Source: Siphonodentalium dalli (Eukaryota > Mollusca > Scaphopoda > Gadilida > Siphonodentaliidae). From it: a stretch of 64,000 bases of DNA. Below, piece by piece: positions 10,891-22,100 of this stretch (position 1 is the first letter of the stretch; every line of letters starts with the position of its first letter). The stretch spans positions 40,960,194 to 41,024,193 of the forward strand of contig CP136069.1 in NCBI GenBank assembly GCA_032622095.1, written 5' to 3'. The notes beneath the pieces are model-generated. The model had not been told where the DNA came from. It saw nothing but the letters and a program-made list of their open reading frames with translations, and made no database searches. The position numbers and the translations under genes were made by a program.

Positions 10891-11091
10891 GATCAAATGT
10901 TATTAACCCAAATGGATCTCTGGTATGATCCATCTCTGATCAAATGTTATTAACCCAAATGGATCTCTGGTATGATCCATCTCTGATCAAATGTTATTAA
11001 CCCAAATGGATCTCTGGTATGATCCATCTCTGATCAAATGTTATTAACCCAAATGGATCTCTGGTATGATCCATCTCTGATCAAATGTTAT
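10891..11091. repeat. 47-bp tandem repeat, about 4.3 copies
   Basis: Units beginning GATCAAATGTTATTAACCCA start at 10891, 10938, 10985, 11032 and 11079; the last is partial. The full copies are essentially identical. Each unit contains the inverted pair TGGATC and GATCCA. The array stops exactly where a family-2 MITE-like terminus (TATGACGGGAGC) begins. Confidence 0.85.
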
Positions 11092-11330
11092 GACGGGAGC
11101 AATGCTGGTGCAGCATTAAAGATTCTCTGCCAATACATTCACTCATACATGCGAGTCTCCCATAGGGAGCCTCGCATATATAAGAGAATGCACTGGCTGT
11201 CAAGGTAATATTGTTAGGCCAATGTATTCTCTTATATATGCGATGCTCCTTATATGGGAGACTCGCATATATATAATAGAATGCATTGGCATAGGGTTTT
11301 CGCAAGAATCAGGAAGCTCCCGTCATATAT
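11092..11330. mobile_element. piggyBac-type hairpin MITE-like element, no clear TTAA
   Basis: It begins ATGACGGGAGCAATGCTGG and ends GGAAGCTCCCGTCAT, an inverted pair. Two TATATGCGAG stem-loop cassettes lie inside (about 11129-11195 and 11219-11290). TTAA duplications are not visible, perhaps lost when the adjacent tandem repeat formed. Confidence 0.5.
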
Positions 11331-11394
11331 AAAGAACGGTTATAAATCAGGTTTCTTATGAACAAGTTTCGGTGGTTCTTATATATAATTATAT

Positions 11395-11512
11395 GCTCTC
11401 GGGTTTCTTGTATAGACATGATAGGGTTTCTTGTATACAGACATTATAGGGTTTCTTGTAGACATGATATGGTTTCAAACCGTTTCTAGTATAGACATGA
11501 TAGGGTTTCGTT
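11395..11512. repeat. short imperfect tandem repeat (GGGTTTCTTGTATAGACATG)
   Basis: Four to five imperfect copies of a unit of about 28 bp, with variation in spacing and one degenerate copy. No coding potential. Confidence 0.6.
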
Positions 11513-11589
11513 GGCTGCCGAGTGTGCTATACATGTACTTGCTCTTGGCGATTTGAACACGAAGAACTGACCAAGGAACTAATTTCCTA

Positions 11590-12457
11590 TGCTGCTGGTG
11601 TATCATGCTGAATTTCCATGGTGCTGGTATGGTAAACTGATGATGTTATACGAAAAAGTACCGTTATTTTTTTTCTAAAGTGTAAATTTCGCAGTGTTTG
11701 GCTAATCCGAGCGATTTGAGAAAAATCCAGTGTCTGTATGAAACATTCAAGAACAGATCTACTAGTTTAATAATGGCGGCGTTGCATGGTGTTTGCAAAA
11801 CGACATGGGATTAGATATCTCAATTATGGTCGGTTAATTTGCATCAACTAACTCCCATTATTAACCCTTTACCCAACAGAAGGGCCCTGTGCCAATGCAT
11901 TCTCTTATATATGCGAGTCGACTATAGGTCGCCTCGCATATATAAGAGAATGCATTGGATTAACACATTAAAAATTATAAAATTGTTAAAGAATGTAAGA
12001 AAAAATGGTAAAAAGTGTTAAAAAAAGATTATTTTTAGGCCAATGCATTCTCTTATATATGCGAGGCGACCTATGGTCGACTCGCATATATAAGAGAATG
12101 CATTGGCACAGGGCATAACTGTAACCATCACAATGTGGTCAAGGAGCCGGTTCCAATGATATCCATATTTGTATGGTTCTATTGAGACAGACCGAAGATA
12201 TGTTAGGCTGTTGAAGCTTTATTTGGCCGGTTTTGGCCGGTTTGTTGGGTAAAGGGTTAAAACATTTTACAATATACATGTTTTTGAATGTTGTTTGCAT
12301 ATAACGGCTTTTCATCGATTCGTTCAGACTAGCCGAAGACCGCGAAATGGCAACTTTAGAAAAAATAACGGTACTTTTTCTAAACATCAGTTTGCCCTAC
12401 CAGCACCATAACAATTCAGCAGGACCCACAAGCATCATGGAAAATTACGAGCACCAC
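11590..12457. mobile_element. long-TIR element hosting a nested MITE
   Basis: The left arm (about 11590-11715) and right arm (about 12335-12457) are inverted repeats. Both contain GAAAAAGTACCGTTATTTTT or its complement, together with the GCTGGTA-GGCAAACTGAT blocks. The 392-bp piggyBac-type MITE lies in its middle. Right-half copies occur at 7110-7371 and, diverged, at about 14430-14555. Its target duplication and class were not resolved. Confidence 0.5.
11865..12256. mobile_element. piggyBac-type MITE, family 1, copy 1
   Basis: TTAA at 11861-11864 and 12257-12260 flanks a 392-bp element with TIRs CCCTTTACCCAACA. The paralogous sequence at 7140-7200 has a single TTAA (7173-7176) at the same point, so insertion with TTAA duplication is shown directly. 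It contains two long stem-loop cassettes (about 11892-11958 and 12038-12107) and an AT-rich linker. Its 12116-12256 portion is highly similar to the reverse complement of 62190-62335. Confidence 0.88.
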
Positions 12458-12461
12458 TTAA

Positions 12462-12726
12462 CCCTTCCATGACTGGAGCTTCCTGAAATTTTGCGAAAAC
12501 CATGTGCCAATGCATTCTTTTATATATGCGAGTCTCGATGGAGCATCGCATATATAAGAGAATGCATTGGCCTAACAATATTTACCTTGACATTATAAGC
12601 CAGCGCATTCTCTGACATATGGGAGGCTTCATATGGGAGACTAGCATATATAAGAGAATTCACCGGCAAATGATCTTTACATGATCGTTCATGCTGCACC
12701 AGCGCAGCTCCCGTCACGACAAGGGG
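12462..12726. mobile_element. piggyBac-type hairpin MITE, family 2, copy 3
   Basis: TTAA at 12458-12461 and terminus CCCTTCCATGACTGGAGC on the left; diverged right end GCTCCCGTCACGACAAGGGG. Two stem-loop cassettes lie inside (about 12507-12571 and 12598-12665). It occupies the same site in the host repeat as copy 2 at 7372, so that repeat was duplicated after this insertion. Confidence 0.65.
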
Positions 12727-12741
12727 TGCAACAGTCAAGTA

Positions 12742-12904
12742 CAGTAATGCCCTAATTAATCGCCTCCATAACCACAGCAGAATTATGGGTAACTTTTCAG
12801 GTAGCTTTCCGATTAATGGCAACAAGCCATATTTCCGACTAAAGCCTGAAAAGTTACCCATAATTCTGCTGTGGTTATGGAGTCGATTAATTAGGGCATT
12901 ACTG
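12742..12904. mobile_element. Tc1/mariner-type hairpin MITE
   Basis: Two 60-bp arms (12742-12801 and 12845-12904) match at 59 of 60 positions around a 43-bp loop. The termini start CAGTAATGCCCTAATTAATC and are flanked by TA (12740-12741 and 12905-12906), the Tc1/mariner target. The element starts 114 bp beyond the MRI1 stop codon, so it probably lies in the transcribed 3' region of that gene. No coding capacity. Confidence 0.85.
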
Positions 12905-13017
12905 TATATATACAGATCATCTTCGTGATATATGCTATTAGCCCCATGCACATGTGAGCGCGGCTTAGACTACACCATTAATACCGTGCTGCTTGTGTGG
13001 ACAAGTTGCCATCTGTG

Positions 13018-13160
13018 CTAACTTTCCATGAACTTCAATGTGATATCTGATATTTTGTCCTTTAGTTCATTTGGTTTGAATACGCCGTATTCCGTTATGA
13101 TACCGCCCGTAATGAGTTCAGCTGGAGTGACGTCAAACGCAGGATTCCAGCACGTGATAC
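13018..13160 (-). CDS. MRI1: MRI1 exon 5 (terminal)
   Basis: The acceptor is TGTTTTCCAG just above 13160; a split Gly codon is completed by GT at the exon start. It encodes [18 protein letters not shown] and the C-terminal tail, ending with TAG at 13020-13018. The exon continues the phase of exon 4 exactly. No AATAAA is present on the minus strand until 12223-12218, inside the family-1 MITE. Confidence 0.92.
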
Positions 13161-16100
13161 CTGGAAAACATGGTTAGTGGTCAAAGGTCAATTCCACAAC
13201 ATACTCGTACCTATATATACATATATACATGCGTTAGATAATCATAATATAACAACGAACATTTTCCATAATTTCGACAAAATTTTATGGCAAAATATAA
13301 TGTTTGTCAACTTTTTGGTGGCAGCTTAGTTGTATATGTACGGAAGCGCCACCCTACAGTAATCTTTGTTCGGTCCAAACCGCGAAAGTACGATTTTTTT
13401 TACCCACAATTTTGTCGAAATGATTGAAACTTTTGGTAATTTGTTTATGCTATCTTAATTGTATGTTCGGGGAGGGGGGCATTCTACAATTTTCCTTATC
13501 GGGTCAAAACCGCAAAAATTTGATTTTTTTACCCAAAATGTTGACACCCTGTAGTACTGTATTCTTCATCCGGTGCAATATAACCCGACGGTGAATGTCA
13601 TTCTGGACTCCTCGACTTATGATCTCTTTGGAACGGTACGCAATCTGAGGAAGTTTGCCGATTGGTTGAATGTAATCGACGTGTCGAATAACGAATAAGT
13701 AACCAATATCAATGTTTAATTACTGAATACGATACTTACAGTGAATAAACCTTATGAGTGAGTACACAGGCACTATTCCAGTGGACTATCGTACACGGCA
13801 ACTTCGTTTGTTGAAACATGCTAGAATGATTATACAGAAAATATACAGCGAAAATGTGAGCGGTAGAAAAAGAATGATACCAGCATAGCGACAGAGGGCG
13901 AATAACTCTGTTGTATTTTGGTGTGGACAATGAATCTCAGGACAAGCACACACACGTTCTCAACCGGGAATATACAGTGCATGCGTACTCACTTATACGG
14001 TTTATTCACTAAAATAATCGTATTCAGTAACAACATGTTGATAAATAACACGTTTCGGGCAATTTTATACTATAATTGACAGTGGTTAGCATTATTTTTT
14101 CGGCAATTAATCGATTCTGATTACTGGAGTGGCATTTCTAAAAATGTTGTTGTTGTTGTTGTTGGAATCTGATTATATGGGGACCATCGAATTGGTTTGA
14201 GTACCTTTAATACTGGTTGCATTTGTTGTCGCAACTCGACTATAATCAAGATTGCTATTCATGTCGTTTTATAAACACCAGCTCAGCCATTATAAATTTT
14301 TCAAAACTCTATAACTTGAATATTTAATACAGACACTGCATGGATTTTTCTCAAATCACTCGATTACCATACACCCAGGGGGGGGGTCGGAAAAAAATCC
14401 CCCCCCCCCCCCCCCCCCCACGATACACCGCGGAAATGACAGCTTTAGAAAAAATAACGGTACTTTTTCGTAACGGCATAAGTTTGCCCTGTATACCAGC
14501 AACATAGCAATTCAGCAGGACCCACCAACATCATTTCAGAGTAGCAGTACCACTTGGTCAGGGGTGACTCTATTATGTTCTAGATATAGTATAGATGGCG
14601 AGACTAATGTTATGATCAAAACTGCTGAAATGTGCAGAAATTGTTCTAAAATCACATATATTACACAGAACATTTAGTTGGATAAGGTTATTGTTCCAGT
14701 CTGAAATCCGATTCGATTTCGAATGAGTCAGTGTAATATACCGAACATATATGTTGGCTCTCCACCACTCCCCCAAAATAATTTATATCACCCATTAGGG
14801 ACATGGCTATCTGGGTATTTCATTTTGTTAGGGTGTTGGACTTCCGTCCAACTTTAAATTTCCAATTGCAGCCACGCCATTGTAGACCTAATGTGCACCC
14901 CTTATTGTTTTGTTGCTGTTTTGTTGCTGCCGAACTGTTTAAAGGTACTCAATCCGATAAAAACTCATCTCAATTACTATTTCAATGGCTTCGGGGGTCA
15001 AAAATATTTGATTCGAGTCGATGAAGTCACCCATCAAAGCTCAGATTTGTTAGATATCGATTTTAGAAATCTATTATTTTTCATTATCGGGAATACTATC
15101 TGGCCCAGAACTCAGTCAAAATTGCGTTAAAATTACCACTTGATTTTAGAGTTATCCATCCTTGTCTGTTTGAATAGATTTGGAGTACACATCCAGAGCA
15201 GATTACGGCACTTATTAGTACTCATCTCGAGTTAATAACAAATATCAAAAATCAATATCTAATAACTCTTGAGCTTTGTTTGATGGGTTCCTCGACTCGA
15301 ATCAAATATTTTTTACCCCCAAAGCCAAAGAAATAGTAATATAGGACCCTCTGATCGGATTGTTGTTGTTGGAATCTGTTGAGATGGGGACCCTCTTTAC
15401 AGATTGAGTACCTTTAACTGGTTATAAATATCCGACTTAACACCATGTGGTTCGCGATGTTCCAAATGATGGCGTAAAAGTGGGGGAAATCTTTACCTAA
15501 AATTGACATATATATAGTTTACACTAAATACTGGTCGGAAACTCTACCGGAATAATCTCAACCTGTTTTCGGTATGCAATTTCAAACTGTCGTTAACTCA
15601 GACACAGAGACGTAACGACGTGGGTTTTTGGTGGTGTCTCCCCCCACCCCGAAACCCCCATCCCGCAGCTTTGGTCGAATTATTCGACGGTTGGAATTTC
15701 CATTCCGGATACAACATTTAGTTGAACATTTTAGTCGAACATTGTCTACTTTAGGTCAACATGAGACTTGAGTGCAATGGAATTCCTTAACTTGGGAATT
15801 TTGTTCTGAGAAACAAGATGAGTGCTATTGAAAAATGACAACCCCCCCCCCCCTCCAACGATGACCGCTATATAGCCGTGACCCTGCCCTCATCTTACCT
15901 TCGGCCGCTATCCTTATTCCTTTAATCGATGTTATCTCACTGTGTGATCGCTCCTCGATTATAATCTGCTCACCGGAAGTATGAAGTGGGTCATAGGTCA
16001 TCGTCGGACACGCCACATAGAAAGGAACGTCATGATACTTAGCAGCGATCGCTAACTGGTAGGTTCCTATCTTATTAGCAGTGTCACCATTCAGTACCAC

Positions 16101-19100
16101 TCTATCAGCACCGACTACCACTGCAGAAATTCCACGTTTCTTCATGAGGAATGCTGCCATACTGTCACAAATCAAGGTGGCTGGCATTTTATCATGTACG
16201 AGTTCAAAGGCGGTAAGTCTGGCGCCCTGGTTGTAAGGGCGTGTTTCTGTGCAGTACACGTGCAGTAGCTTGTGTCTTGAGTGCAATTTCCTAATGACAC
16301 CTACAAACAAGATAGACAATGACTGTTGAGTCGCCCACCTGACTGCAAAGACTGAGAACACCGTGACTCTGAAGACGAAAACAGTAAATGTTGTCAAAAT
16401 CACTTTTAAACAAGTGATTCAATCAGACATGTCAATCAGCAAGTTACTCCTAAGATATCTTCATTTGTGTTATCAACATAATTGATGTAGACCTCAGTAC
16501 ATAGACAGAAGGTTAATAGCTTATATATACATAATATTATAACACTAAGTATTGAGCGGTATCGGCCTGTTTTAATGCAAGTATCTAAAATGTCAAAACT
16601 ATATTCCTAGGAATCTATATATATACAAAACTTAAGCAGCATAAATAGTTTATCTTGTGGTGGGATGGGATATTGTTAAATCTCCTAACTCTGCCCTATT
16701 TGAACCAACATAAATTCAATCATCGAAGGACCTATATGATCCATTGGTCTGGTTATTTCAGTGGGTCTGTTTTAGAACTTGTAGTGAATTCTTTGAACGG
16801 AGAAGTGTTAAATCTGTTTGAGCAAATTATATCATAAATATTTATAACTTTTAAGGCAAAATAGCTGACAATGCCAAAATGAAATATAGGTTGGACGGAT
16901 ACTAAATTAAAACAAAGAAGGATAACTCTAGAATGGAAAACGTAAAGAATGTGACCCTCTTCTGAAAGCAACCATGATGGCGAATCTCGATACCAAATTT
17001 CACCCATATCCGATAACCTATGGCTTAGATATCTGCCTGAACGAACAAAAAACACACTTTTTCCAGATAAACAAAGAAGGATAACTCTACAACGAAAAAC
17101 ATGAACTGCATCATTTGAAAGCAGTCATGAAGTTGAACATCCAATCATCCATACCAAATTTCATTCAGATCCAATAACAAATGGTTGTGATAACTGCCCG
17201 GATGGACAATAAAACACAATTTCCTCTTTGACCTGGTGACCTCCTTTGAACAAATCCGAATCCCAGTCACCTGACGAACAGCTATACCAAATATGAACCA
17301 ATTCGGTTTTATGGTTCCGGAGATGTTTAAAGAATTGTTGACGCGTTGACGCCCCGACGGACGGGTGGATGGACTAAAAATATGCATTTTAGGCCAAAGA
17401 AAAGTAAATGTCTGTCTCGATTTGCATTAGATCATGCCATGAATCTCTACGCTGGCGACGCTCGGGAGCTGTTATGGCACCACTGCACCCCTCCCCTCTG
17501 GATTTAACTTCACCCCACTCATTTTGTTCCTTATTATGTTCTTCAACTTTTAAACAATGTTAACACGAAAAAAAGTGGCCGTGTATACACCAGACAAGAT
17601 GGCGTCCATCATGGCTGCCGTTTTTCAGACTAGGTACTAAGTCAGTTTGATGCAATTATAGGAATTCCACATCCAAGATGGCCACCACAATGGCCATCGG
17701 AAGTGGAAAATGTGACGTTTTTCACTAGTATCTTCTAGATCGGTTTCTGCTGTTTAACTAACATATAATAATAATATAATAACATATAATAACGTATAAT
17801 AATCAAGTGAGTCACAATTTGCTACCTTCTCGGAACATCGGAGAATAATGTTCGGGATATAATCTACATTTTACCAAATTGGGTTGCCATTTTGGAAGCC
17901 ATCTTGAGTATTTTGGTCTATAAACACCTCATTGTGACACATTTAAGATAGATCAAAACATTAAGCACCTTTCATACCACAGACAGTTACATTTTAAATT
18001 AAAAAAATGGTCCAAACCTGAGAAGTGAATTTTGCCGACATTTGTGTCAAGTTTGTGAGAGAAAAATCCAATATTTCTGGTAATGTCAGTGGTGACAATA
18101 GTCACAATTAACTAAGGTGCATCAGACATATTAGCATTCAATGTATACAAGGCAGAATAGCCTATTTTATATACCAACCACAACTTGTAAACGATTGCAG
18201 GGCACGCTGGGGCAATATATACCATTTTCCTTATTTCCACGGCATTTTGGCAGCCAATTTGAGACAAAGTAACACTTTGATTCCAATGAGTTGGATTATT
18301 CATGGGTATTGGTATGCACCACTTACATTAATACACAGTTCTGCTCATTTCTTGATGAAAAATGACTAGAATCCCAATTCTGATTTTTTTTGCGAAATTT
18401 TATACCGCATTCTGTAAATATACATGATGTATATAAACAAACGTTCGGCTCACACAGTGTGTTTGATGGATAATATCACATTCATACTATCATTATACTA
18501 TATTATTAGTATGTTGAGGAATTTTTCATAATATGGTAACTGTTATTTTTAAATTATAACATATAACGAAGGCCATCCGTGCCTTTTGTATGTAGTGGAT
18601 TTTAATACATTTGAGAGGTTGAAAATATTATTTCTTGTTTGTCCCTTTTGGTACCAAGAACTGCTAGCATAATTAGTAATTTCACATAACGTTGCAATCA
18701 CCAAATATCTTATTGTCTTGGCCCTATGAGAGGAGGCGTTATTGTGTCATAATGTTGAGATAAATTTTTAATTGCGTAATATAGCATCATACCCCATATA
18801 TTATAATGAAGAATAATGCAGTCACAAATAGTCCAGCCAATTACAACAAATTTCGATATGCAGTATGGTCCACTCAAGCAGGGGGCAATCAACTGGAATT
18901 AGGCCACAGCGTTAAGAGATATGGTGGTCAGCTTTAGCTTGGTTATGAACTCATGACCCAGAACTCACCTCAGCCCAATTGTTCATTGATCAACAGGCAT
19001 GACATGGACATTCCTAAATATAGAACAATATTTATGGGTAGATGCCTTTCCAAATGAATATAATCATTCAATTTCTCGAATCAAGAATAACTAAGTCTCC

Positions 19101-22100
19101 TCTCATGATCTTCAGATATGATATCATGTACATAAGAACTGTACTTTTGAATAAAAATCTGTTTTACGGATGTTCTTGGTACCTGAAGATTTGTCATGCC
19201 ATAAAAGTACAGTGAATAAGGTTATAATATCCAATGGTTCGGTGGTTCTTAAATATGAACAACACTTTTGAAAAAATCTGTTTTACAGAAGTTCTTGGTA
19301 CCTGAAGATTGTTCATGCCATAAAATTAAAGTAAATGAGGTTATAATATCTAATGGTTCGGTGGTTCTTAAATATTGTGTCACAATAATCGCTTGTACCA
19401 CATTTCACAAAGAAATTCCTGACAGATTTTCTTATTTTGAGAAAATCAATGTGGAAATACCAGGAAATGTTTGGCAAAACATGCGCCTGACCCATAAGGA
19501 TCATGTATTAAAGGTGGATTATCTCTTTGTAAACATGTATTGTATAGTTACCGGGGTATAAAATATTAGGTATGAATCGAAGACTCCTGTCCGGAAATGC
19601 TTCTATCGATTAATATTGATTTTATTTCAAATATTTTCTGTCTAAAAAGGTGTCGTTGTTCAGCTAACGAACAATATTGGTTACTGTTAACAGAGACCAG
19701 AAATTTTATTGTGTAATTTTGTCACTAATAAACGTTAATTAGACTCATTGCCGCTTGTTACTGTGGCATAAAACAATACAATCAATCAAACTGGGACATT
19801 TGACGTTCGGTACGTAGCTATATATAGGAACAACCTAATACTCTGTATCGCTTTATGTTATCGTCCGAATGGTCTGTACTAAAAATAGACCAATAAAGTG
19901 TCCCAATTAATCATAATAAAATATTCGAAATAAAATCAATATTAATTGATAGAAGCCTTTCCGGACAGGGGTCTTCAATTCATATTTATTATTTTATACC
20001 CACGCAACTATTTCAATTTTTTTATTTAAAGAGATAATCCATCTTTAAGCAACATTTATTTATATATGTACCTGCGTTATTTTTTCAATATTATATAGTT
20101 CACCGGCATACAAGATCAGAACTTCAAAAAGTTCCCAGGTTTTGAACAGGTGAAACATGATATCCACGTGCGTATATAGCCATGCAGCGTATAGAGATTC
20201 GTGACATGGTCTATAACGTACATCCCAAACACAGTTGACTATGATTTTCGATGAATCAGCCTGACTAATCACTCACCAATGGCTGTTCCGTAACCGGCTG
20301 TTGCTAGGGACCCTGTATTACAGTGGGTCAGTATTCTTACTGGTTCGCCATTGTGATGAGCCATGATGTGGTCGGCGCCGTATCTCCCCAGTTTTTTGTT
20401 CGTTTCGATGTCATCTAGTTGCATTTTCTCCATCTCTTCTATCATCCTGTCCACAGATATTAAAATTTCAGTAAACTTGTCGAGTGCAAAGAAAAAACTA
20501 GACTGCCCGGACATTTCCCCATGCACCATTTATATTGTTCACGTTTAAACATATATATTCATTAAAGATTTATCTGATTTATCTATTTAAATTTTAGATC
20601 GCGTGATTCCTGAGTGTGGTATATAGAAATCACCATTACTTTGATTACCGAATGAATTGTTCCCATTCAGTTATAAAACAACATGTATGCAAGGGTATGG
20701 AATCTATGGATCATATAATAATAAAGACATCCTCTGACTTTATTAATATAGCTATCTATTTATATGAATATATGTCTATATGTCAGCATGTCTGTCTGTT
20801 CGCAATTTTTTCCCCCAGACCCCTGAACCGATTTCAACTGCGGATGTTATAACGGCGTTAGTTTTTTGTTTTCAAATAAATAAAATTAAAAAAACAAAAC
20901 AAAAGTTTGTTGTTAAATTGTGCAAGGAGTTCAATCTTTAAAAAAAATAAAATAAAAAACAAAAAACAAAAAATTTTAATTATTTTTTTGTAATCGTCTA
21001 AGCTATCAAAATGGCCGCTGCAATGTCTAAGATCTAAATGTGCGCCGCATGTCCCTAAAGCACAAAGGGGTGCGCATGCCCTTTGTCCCTTTGTGCAGGG
21101 GACACAGGCCCCACCGACGCTGGATATAGGCTCTCGCAGGAAGCCTATCTGTTTCAGCTAGTATATTTATAAAAAAGAATGATAATGTATGTCTGTTTGT
21201 TATTTTTCGGCCAGACACCTGTACAGGGAGTACCCCGACGGATATTACATAACGGCGTTAGTTTTTCAACATTTTGAATTTTTTTTTTAATTCCCTTGCA
21301 TGGACAGCCTGTTTCAGTTGATACCGGTAATATATCGATGTTCAGTTAAAATGGCCTCTATATAATATGACAACGCGCAGCAAGGCAATTTGTTTAACTT
21401 TTGTTTAACTTGCCCGCAAATGTATATCAAACTATCAGTGCGAGTCAAGTAACTACTCATCATCGAGTATATATTCAGTTGTCAACTAGTTATAATTATC
21501 GAGAACCTTTCCTTGAGTTGATCGGCTGTCATGGTTCCCTTTTCTGTGATGTGCTTGACCAAGTTTGTTAAATGGTCTGCTGCTTCTTGCATGTTAACAG
21601 CCGTGGGCCTCGCAGTCACCAGATGAACCAATTTGTTGCTGACAAAGGTGACCACTTCTTCCGCTGTCTCAAAGGACATTCCATCCATTTCAACGGCAAG
21701 ACTGAGACCGCCCAAAACTGCTATTGCAGGTGCTCCTCGGATCTACAATGGAAAACCCACAGTCGTGATCATTAGGTGGAACTGCCTTATTAGGCAACCG
21801 CAATATAATATATGGCAGATATTTGGCACAGATGCATGTTATTACGCCCTATACTATGTGTGTTTACTGCTTCGCTGTTCTGGTCGTGCCAATAAATTTA
21901 TTGTTAACATCCTCAATTTAGGAGAGCATATATACAAATGACAAATATATACATGTTATATAAATATGCATTCACGTACAGTGTTTACGCCATGTCACAC
22001 GCATGCGGCCAGGTTCTGACATTTTCAATTTTAAGTGTTAGTGAGGTCGGTGATAATCTAGAGAATTTAGAAATGGGAAGGCATACATAGAGGTTCGTTG

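Larger units (their letters stand above)
13161..15898 (-). other. MRI1 intron 4
   Basis: It holds a short internal duplication (13360-13540, with ACCGCRAAARTNNGATTTTT-type blocks), two TIR elements (13723-14027 and 14943-15413), a fragment of the latter family ending at 14206 beside TTAA 14207-14210, a diverged arm of the 11590-12457 repeat (about 14430-14555), and C homopolymers near 14400-14419 and 15842-15853. I see no other exon. Confidence 0.6.
16301..20276 (-). other. MRI1 intron 3
   Basis: It contains two imperfect copies of a block starting AAACAAAGAAGGATAACTCT (about 16910-17060 and 17071-17210), a GACGGACGG-tailed dispersed repeat (17215-17380), a stretch with AAGATGGC motifs (17590-17700) related to the 59.5-61.8 kb array, a dispersed repeat (17960-18400) found inverted at 33410-33720, a 119-bp tandem duplication and a TTAA-flanked MITE. 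No exon-like frame was seen. Confidence 0.55.

Noticed and set aside
12520-12951. 143-aa frame on minus
   Set aside because: It runs through the family-2 MITE and the Tc1/mariner-type hairpin, so it is repeat sequence read as protein.
17590-17700. AAGATGGC motifs as a promoter YY1 cluster for MRI1
   Set aside because: They lie deep in intron 3 and look like a fragment of the dispersed family seen at 59.5-61.8 kb.
19268-19561. 97-aa plus frame
   Set aside because: It spans a tandem duplication and the end of a TTAA-flanked MITE and has no motif.
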